From JANQKX01 sp039028695 (lineage in GTDB: Bacteria; Pseudomonadota; Alphaproteobacteria; Kiloniellales; Kiloniellaceae): a stretch of 19,787 nucleotides of DNA. Positions within the stretch are counted from its first letter, which is position 1; every line of letters begins with the position of its first letter. The stretch is from NCBI GenBank assembly GCA_039028695.1, contig JBCCHN010000095.1, forward strand, positions 1 through 19,787. The letters run 5' to 3'. Of the stretch, positions 14,691 to 19,787 are shown one piece after another. A model generated the notes under the pieces. That model worked only from the letters and a program-made list of their open reading frames with translations, ran no database searches and had not been told where the DNA came from. The position numbers and the translations under genes were made by a program.

Positions 14691-14720
14691 TTGACCTAAA
14701 ATAGTAAACTGTATTTTAGG
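14691..14720. promoter_or_regulatory. 26-base palindromic operator candidate with promoter-like elements
   Basis: CCTAAAATA at 14695-14703 and TATTTTAGG at 14712-14720 are perfect 9-base arms around an 8-base spacer. A TTGACC overlaps the left arm and a TATTTT the right (15 bases apart), so a bound protein would cover a weak promoter. It lies 36 bases before the next start. The AT-rich stem and lack of a T tract argue against a terminator. It could be the binding site of the pathway's own response protein, although the receiver found here has no DNA-binding domain. Confidence 0.5.
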
Positions 14721-14756
14721 CATTTAAGGAACGAGCAAAAGAGTTGGAGGCTTGAG

Positions 14757-15533
14757 ATGGGAGTTAGGGGAAAGTGTGTTTTCACCGTCGTATTGGGGCT
14801 GTGCCTTGCAGTCAATTCGAACCTTTTTGCTCAAGATAAAAAGGTGCGTCTGGCCACTCTGGATTGGCCGCCTTATACAGGTCAAGAACTCCCCAAGGGG
14901 GGTGCCACCACCGATGTGATCCGTACGGCCTTTGAAAAGGTCGGCTACGAGGTTGAGGTAGAGTATCTGCCATGGAAACGCGCCATAGACATGGCGGGCA
15001 AGGGTACCGACGATGTAATAGCCTATTTCCCGGGCTATCATTGCAAACACCGCAATGGGTTCGTTGCTTCTAACCCTTTGGGCAATGGGCCTCTTGGTTT
15101 TGCGGAACACGCTGACGCTCCAATTAGTTGGGAAACACTGGATGACATCTCGGACCAAGAGCTGAAAATAGGCACAGTTCTGGGCTATGCGAATACGGAC
15201 GATTTCGATGCCAAAGTCGGGACTGGATACATCTTGGCCGTTCCCTCCAACGATGACTTGACCAACCTGAAAAAACTGGTCCGGCGTCGCATTGATGCGG
15301 TGGTCATCGATAAGCTGGTCCTTGAATACCTCAAGGCAACCGATGAAAGCCTCCAAAACGGTGGCGATAAGTTGCAGTTTGATGAAACGCCACTGGAGGA
15401 AAAGACCCTCTATTTGTGTATTCGAGATGATAATGATGGGCGCACGCTAAAGCACATCTTCAATGCCGGTTTGGAACAGATTGATACTGAGGAAGTCGTG
15501 AACCAGTACTTTGCCACGGAGTTCTCTCAATAA
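14757..15533 (+). CDS. Periplasmic solute-binding protein, family 3 (SBP_bac_3)
   Basis: Codes for 258 residues from the ATG at 14757 with GGAGG seven bases upstream. A Sec signal (residues 1-25) is probably cleaved at LFA|QD. The mature protein starts KKVRLATLDWPPYTGQELP and continues TTDVIRTAFEKVGYEVEVEY, LPWKRAIDMA and DVIAYFPGY. A second-lobe GTVLGYANTDDF and a LVRRRIDAVVIDK segment follow: the two-lobed family-3 fold that binds amino acids and related polar solutes. It has no permease or ATPase partner. Its neighbours are the TauA-like gene before it and the hybrid kinase 156 bases after it. Family-3 proteins of this short type are often found next to sensor kinases, so I infer a sensory role. 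The ligand is unknown. Confidence 0.85.
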   Translation: MGVRGKCVFTVVLGLCLAVNSNLFAQDKKVRLATLDWPPYTGQELPKGGATTDVIRTAFEKVGYEVEVEYLPWKRAIDMAGKGTDDVIAYFPGYHCKHRNGFVASNPLGNGPLGFAEHADAPISWETLDDISDQELKIGTVLGYANTDDFDAKVGTGYILAVPSNDDLTNLKKLVRRRIDAVVIDKLVLEYLKATDESLQNGGDKLQFDETPLEEKTLYLCIRDDNDGRTLKHIFNAGLEQIDTEEVVNQYFATEFSQ

Positions 15534-15689
15534 CCTGCCGATGGCATTGCATGTGGGATCGATTTGTTTTGAAGCTGTTTGCGACGAACGCTAAGCCAAC
15601 TTTCTCGGCTGTAAAAAATGGGACGTGGCTTCCAGTTTCGGAGGCGCGATGCTTGACGCCGTAAATCCTTCTTGGGCGCGATAGGCCAC

Positions 15690-18600
15690 ATGCCAGCGCG
15701 CAAGAAAAGTCTTTTTGCTTTTCGTTCGCTGCGATCAAAGTTTCTGATCGTTGTTGTGCCTTTGGTGCTGCTTGCCACCCTTCTTGTGTTTGGTGTTTTT
15801 GAGTGGAATGCGCAGCGCGAGGCTCGGGAGCGCCTGCAGGATAAACTGGACAAACTGGTCGAAATCCAAAGCGCTGTTTTGGCGGAATCCCTTTGGAATG
15901 TGGCCGATCAGCAAATTCAGCTGATCCTCGCCGCCCTGGCTACCGACCCGGATGTATCGGGAGCTGCCGTTTATGATGATTTTGACTTGCTGATTGGCTG
16001 GGTGGGGGAAGTTGATGGCATCGAAGACCGGGAGTTTTTTGCCATAAAGCCGATTACCTACGTTTACGGCGATTCTCCTAAAGTCATCGGCAATTTAGCC
16101 ATCAGTCTGTCGGACGCTCAGGCGCAAGCTGACGCGCAAGCCCGATTGATCCTAGCAATCGGCCTGGCAACCTTCATGCTTGCCGCTGTGGTCATCAGCG
16201 CTTTGATCGCCAATCGCCGTACCATTGGCATACCCCTGGAGCGTCTGCTGTCTTCCATCAAAAGGTCGCAGGAAGTGTCCGAGCGCGAGCCTGTCGATTG
16301 GAACACGGAGGACGAGATTGGCGTTGTGGTGACGGCTTTCAATGAAATGCAGGCACGCCAACAAGCTTACGAAGCAGAGCTGCACCAAGCCAGAGATGAT
16401 TTGGAGGTGCGCGTAGACGAGCGCACAAAAGAACTCGCCCTCGCGAGTGAACAGGCCAAACGAGCCGAAGCCCAGTTAACCGAGGCCATCGAGAGCATTT
16501 CCGAGGGCTTCTCCCTCTATGATGCAGACGACAGGTTGGTGGTGTGCAACAGCCGCTACAGTGACCTTTTGTACCCAGGTATTCGTGACCGCTCCTTTCC
16601 AGGTGCCGATTTTGAAGATGTGGTGCGCTATTCTGCAGAGATTGGTTTGATCAAAGACGCCGAAGGACGTGTCGATGATTGGGTGGCTGAGCGCGTTGCC
16701 AGGCATCGGACACCGGGGGAAGCGCACATGCAACGCCGATCCGATGGATCCTGGATCCGTGTTAGCGAACGCAAAACCGACGACGGCAGCACCGTTGCCA
16801 TTTATACCGATATTACCGAGTTGAAAAAACGCCAGGCCGAATTGGAGGAAATGGACCGGCTTAAATCCCATTTCTTATCCTCGGTTTCTCATGAGCTGCG
16901 GACGCCGCTCACATCCGTTAGGGGCTTTGCCAAGCTCATTGGCAAGGACTTTAACCGTTGGTTTTTGCCATTCGCCAAAGACAGTTCAAGAGAGTCCGCC
17001 AAAGCGGAGCGTATCCTGGAAAACATCGGGATCATTCAAAGCGAAGGCGAGCGCCTGACTCGTCTTATCAATGATGTGTTGGATATCTCTAAGATTGAGG
17101 CCGGCAGCATGGAATGGTCGAATACGACCTTTGCCGTCAGCGATTTGGTCAAGCACGCCTTCAACGCTGCAAGTGGACAATTTGCTGAGAATTCCGCTTT
17201 GAATGCTTCGCTTACAATTGCTGAAGACTTGCCTGATGTTTATGCCGATTATGATCGTTTGGTTCAGGTGATGGTCAATCTAATCAACAACGCGGCCAAG
17301 TTCACCGTCGCAGGCCGCGTAGAAGTTGCCGCGGACGTTACGCCCGACGATTGGGTCAAGATCTCGATTAGCGACACAGGAACGGGCATCGCCGAAGAAG
17401 ATACTGTCAAGATCTTCGATAAATTTCATCAAGTCACCAAACAAGATACCTTGGAAGACCGTCCTACAGGTACGGGCCTGGGACTTTCCATTAGCAAACA
17501 GATCGTCGAGCACTATGGCGGCCAAATATGGGTCGAATCGACACTTGGTGAGGGCAGCTGCTTTAGTTTTACATTACCGCCAGCACAGCGCGGCGCACCC
17601 TCCGAGCGGGTGGTGCCCGATCAGACAGAACGGCGTCTTGTCGAACCTCGCGCGGGAAAATCGGCGGAATTGGGCCATCCGCTCATATTGATCGTGGACG
17701 ACGATCCTGGAATTCGAAATTTTCTTTCTCAGTTGCTGGAGGGGGAAGGTTATCGCACCGTGCAAGCAAGTAACGGGCGCCAGGGTGTCGAGGTGGCTCA
17801 GCAACAACAGCCAGACCTGATTACCATGGACCTTAGAATGCCCGACATGGATGGGCGCACCGCCATTGCCCAATTGGGGGAATCTTCCCAAAGCGCTGCG
17901 ATTCCGGTCATTGTGATCTCCGAAGTGCCAATCACAGGCAGCAAGGTTGGAAATGCCTTTGTCGATAAGCCCATCGAAGAGGACGTGCTGTTGGAGAGCA
18001 TCTACCGATTGATCACGCAGCGCAGAGGTGTTTCGCAAAAAGACCAAGATCAATTTTTGCAGGAATATAATGAGAATCCGCGCGATGATCTCCATGCTGT
18101 CGACGCACCTAGAGTTCTTATCGTAGATGATGATGAGGCCATTCGGACTTATCTCGCCCAGACCTTGGAGGCAGAAGGTTATCAGATAGCCCTTGCCGGG
18201 AATGGTCGTCAGGCCCTGGAGAGTGCCCGCGATGAGCGGCCAGATTTGATTACCATGGACCTGCAAATGCCGGAAATTGACGGCAAGACTGCCATTGCCC
18301 AACTGCGTGCCGACGTTGATCTCAGGGAAATTCCCATCATCGTGCTTTCAGTGCTCCCTGATCGGAAATCTGCGGGCGGTGACCTGTCCCTGGAAAAACC
18401 GGTCGATGAAGAGCAATTGCTGGCCAGCGTGCGGTTATTGTTGGGGCGGAGGGAATCGCGCAGAGCTAATGGCAATACCGTGCAAAAGGAATTTCTGGTC
18501 GTGGCGCTCACGGACCAGGACACAGTATTCCCGTCAGCACCGGCCGCCGAAGACATCATCACCTATTGCGCCTTGGAAGAACTCGACGGGCGCCTGAAAG

Positions 18601-18758
18601 CCGGCTTTGCTGGAACCTTGGTGGTTCCGGCGGAATCAATCAAAGAGCTGGATTTTCAATCTATTTTTGAAGACTCAAGGGTCCGGGGCATCATAATTGA
18701 TGGTTCCCATGTGCCATTGCCGGGAAGCAAAACAGAGGAGGTTCTGAATGGAGCCTAA
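15690..18758 (+). CDS. Membrane-bound hybrid sensor histidine kinase with two receiver domains
   Basis: From the ATG at 15690 the product has 1,022 residues; a TTG at 15672 would add six, and the residue numbers here count from that TTG. Order: helix 1 (24-44); a periplasmic domain of about 110 residues with the ESLWNVADQQ and ATDPDVSGAAVYDD pattern of CHASE-like sensors; helix 2 (159-180); HAMP (181-235); coiled coil (235-270); PAS (272-385); and HisKA with H407 in SSVSHELRTPL. HATPase follows, with N-box NLINNAAKF (536-544), DTGTGI and GTGLGL, then receiver 1 (D676, D677, phospho-Asp D720, S750, K766) and receiver 2 (D819, D820, phospho-Asp D863, S893, K909). A C-terminal domain of about 90 residues (938-1028) is unassigned. 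No HPt domain is present. The kinase overlaps the following receiver by 11 bases, so the two are translationally coupled. The two upstream binding proteins may supply the signal. Confidence 0.93.
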   Translation: MPARKKSLFAFRSLRSKFLIVVVPLVLLATLLVFGVFEWNAQREARERLQDKLDKLVEIQSAVLAESLWNVADQQIQLILAALATDPDVSGAAVYDDFDLLIGWVGEVDGIEDREFFAIKPITYVYGDSPKVIGNLAISLSDAQAQADAQARLILAIGLATFMLAAVVISALIANRRTIGIPLERLLSSIKRSQEVSEREPVDWNTEDEIGVVVTAFNEMQARQQAYEAELHQARDDLEVRVDERTKELALASEQAKRAEAQLTEAIESISEGFSLYDADDRLVVCNSRYSDLLYPGIRDRSFPGADFEDVVRYSAEIGLIKDAEGRVDDWVAERVARHRTPGEAHMQRRSDGSWIRVSERKTDDGSTVAIYTDITELKKRQAELEEMDRLKSHFLSSVSHELRTPLTSVRGFAKLIGKDFNRWFLPFAKDSSRESAKAERILENIGIIQSEGERLTRLINDVLDISKIEAGSMEWSNTTFAVSDLVKHAFNAASGQFAENSALNASLTIAEDLPDVYADYDRLVQVMVNLINNAAKFTVAGRVEVAADVTPDDWVKISISDTGTGIAEEDTVKIFDKFHQVTKQDTLEDRPTGTGLGLSISKQIVEHYGGQIWVESTLGEGSCFSFTLPPAQRGAPSERVVPDQTERRLVEPRAGKSAELGHPLILIVDDDPGIRNFLSQLLEGEGYRTVQASNGRQGVEVAQQQQPDLITMDLRMPDMDGRTAIAQLGESSQSAAIPVIVISEVPITGSKVGNAFVDKPIEEDVLLESIYRLITQRRGVSQKDQDQFLQEYNENPRDDLHAVDAPRVLIVDDDEAIRTYLAQTLEAEGYQIALAGNGRQALESARDERPDLITMDLQMPEIDGKTAIAQLRADVDLREIPIIVLSVLPDRKSAGGDLSLEKPVDEEQLLASVRLLLGRRESRRANGNTVQKEFLVVALTDQDTVFPSAPAAEDIITYCALEELDGRLKAGFAGTLVVPAESIKELDFQSIFEDSRVRGIIIDGSHVPLPGSKTEEVLNGA

Positions 18759-19134
18759 AATTGTAATTGTTGATGACGAAGTGCACATCCGGGCCCTTTT
18801 GGAGCAAAGCCTGGAAGAGCTGGAAGAAGACTTCGGAGTCGAGATTCTCACCGCAGAAAACGGTCAAGAAGGACTGGATCTGGTCAAAGAGATTCGACCC
18901 AATTTGGTTCTGCTCGACGTTATGATGCCTGCCATGAATGGTTATGACGTCTGCCGTTCCATTCGCGAAGATCCAAACCTTAAAGACGTCATCGTGATCC
19001 TCTTGACCGCTAAGGGACAAGAGGCCGATCGAGAGCAAGGTGTGCAAGTGGGTGCCAATCGTTACCTGACGAAGCCTTTTGATCCCGACGAACTGCTGGA
19101 CATCGCTAAAGAGTTGCTCGGCCTCGATTCGTGA
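18748..19134 (+). CDS. Single-domain CheY-like response regulator
   Basis: Codes for 128 residues from the ATG at 18748, with AGGAGG six bases upstream. All receiver residues are present: acidic pair D9/D10, phospho-acceptor D57 in LVLLDVMMPAMNG, T87 and K109 in YLTKPF. There is no output domain, so it either passes phosphate on or works by protein contact. Its start overlaps the end of the hybrid kinase by 11 bases, a sign of coupled translation and partnership. The next gene begins 35 bases later and is a plausible target. Helix 1 carries an acidic EELEED insertion (23-28) that lengthens the alpha1-beta2 region. Confidence 0.92.
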   Translation: MEPKIVIVDDEVHIRALLEQSLEELEEDFGVEILTAENGQEGLDLVKEIRPNLVLLDVMMPAMNGYDVCRSIREDPNLKDVIVILLTAKGQEADREQGVQVGANRYLTKPFDPDELLDIAKELLGLDS

Positions 19135-19169
19135 TATGCCGCGACAAAAAATCTGGGACATGATTTTCA

Positions 19170-19787
19170 ATGACCACATTGCGGCGGCATCTTAAAAAGA
19201 AATTCCTGATCGAGTTTTTAGAGCGAGCCCAACTATCCTTTAAACATCTGGCGGCCGCGGCGGTACATTCGGACGGTCGTGTTTTAGCGGCCGTTGGGCC
19301 TTGTGCAAGCGACCTAAAAGCCGACAACCCGCATTGCCTCAGCTTTCCTTTGACATTGACTGGAGAGCCAGCAGGCGATCTGCTTCTCCAAGGTCCTGAG
19401 CTTACCGCTGACGATTTAGATAGTTTAAAACAACAGGGCGAGATGCTTGCCTATTCCCTTCAGGCCCAGATTGATGCGGCCGAAAAAGGGCGCGCGATGA
19501 CGGCGGAGACCCTGGATGTTTACCGAGAACTTTCACTTCTTTATCGCGCAACCGTAAGCCTGAACCAGTCTCTCGACGAAACTGATGTGGCAAGGTCGCT
19601 TTTGCTGGAAATCGAAAAAGCCGACCTCGCCGCGCAATGGGGTGCCGTTTTATCTTGCGAAAATAAAGCTGAAGGTTTTCACCTGCTGAACTCTTTCGGC
19701 GATCTTGATGAAAGCGTCGTGCAAAAAATTACCACAAGTCCGCTCTTTCGCGACATCATCGACTTGGAGAAGGGCCAGATTATCAAC
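19170..19787 (+). CDS. Signalling protein with a probable GAF domain, N-terminal part (runs off the right edge)
   Basis: An uninterrupted frame from the ATG at 19170 (an in-frame TGA lies three codons upstream) gives 206 residues and is open at the edge. Residues 1-75 are a small domain ending GEPAGDLLLQGP, like the closing strand of a PAS/GAF-type sensor. A helix with TAETLDVYRELSLLYRATVS follows (about 111-130), then NQSLDETDVARSLLLEIEKA and AQWGAVLSC, the start of a GAF domain. The helix-YREL-LLY-x-L-DxxxVA pattern commonly precedes GAF domains in SpoIIE-type phosphatases, adenylate cyclases and histidine kinases, so the C-terminal output domain lies outside the window. It is 35 bases downstream of the receiver gene and probably the last step of the same pathway. 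Only weak ribosome-binding sequence is seen. Confidence 0.68.
   Translation, partial: MTTLRRHLKKKFLIEFLERAQLSFKHLAAAAVHSDGRVLAAVGPCASDLKADNPHCLSFPLTLTGEPAGDLLLQGPELTADDLDSLKQQGEMLAYSLQAQIDAAEKGRAMTAETLDVYRELSLLYRATVSLNQSLDETDVARSLLLEIEKADLAAQWGAVLSCENKAEGFHLLNSFGDLDESVVQKITTSPLFRDIIDLEKGQIIN

Noticed and set aside
13581..15533. A complete taurine ABC transporter operon
   Set aside because: No Walker-motif ATPase or multi-helix permease occurs in the window; only binding proteins are present.
17574..18302. 242-codon open frame antisense to the hybrid kinase
   Set aside because: It lies wholly over the receiver-coding region, has no ribosome-binding site and no recognisable motif; it is a shadow of the sense codons.

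Overview
The window looks like an accessory, partly decayed stretch of an alphaproteobacterial chromosome or megaplasmid. The gene set points that way: a TRAP DctP with an FCD-type GntR regulator, a GcvA-like LysR, MobA-type relaxase and small-integrase relics, and IS481 and IS110 debris. Base composition by eye is about 50-55% G+C. The order cannot be fixed from sequence alone; a marine Rhodospirillales/Kiloniellales-like host is a guess. No rRNA, tRNA or CRISPR array was seen.

Left part (1-5693): a partial TRAP substrate-binding gene diverges from a GntR regulator over a short operator-containing spacer. A gene-poor 1.3 kb follows with a frameshifted soxR relic, a possible amidohydrolase tail and two hairpins. 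Then come an outer-membrane lipocalin (Blc type), the frame-broken tail of a DUF3604 protein, and a GcvA-like LysR gene divergent from a fatty acid desaturase across an AT-rich spacer.

Middle part (5694-11698): an internally deleted IS110/IS1111-type element keeps both inverted repeats. After it come a CHK/aminoglycoside-phosphotransferase-like kinase, a POT-family transporter without the usual proton-coupling residues, and, on the minus strand, a small protein with a Coq4-like HDxxH(x11)E motif followed by an amidase-signature hydrolase.

Mobile graveyard (11824-13175): an IS481 transposase N-terminus, a MobA-like relaxase C-terminus and a 201-codon tyrosine-recombinase gene. The integrase has several frameshifts, and its catalytic tyrosine codon reads as TAA.

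Right part (13581-19787, plus strand): the most interesting block. Two exported solute-binding proteins (a TauA-like protein without TauB/TauC, and a family-3 protein) are followed by a 1,022-residue membrane hybrid histidine kinase. It has CHASE-like periplasmic, HAMP, PAS, HisKA, HATPase, two receiver and one unassigned C-terminal domain. Next come a CheY-like receiver overlapping the kinase by 11 bases and the N-terminus of a probable GAF-type signalling protein that runs off the window. I infer a ligand-sensing phosphorelay in which one or both binding proteins feed the kinase rather than a transporter.
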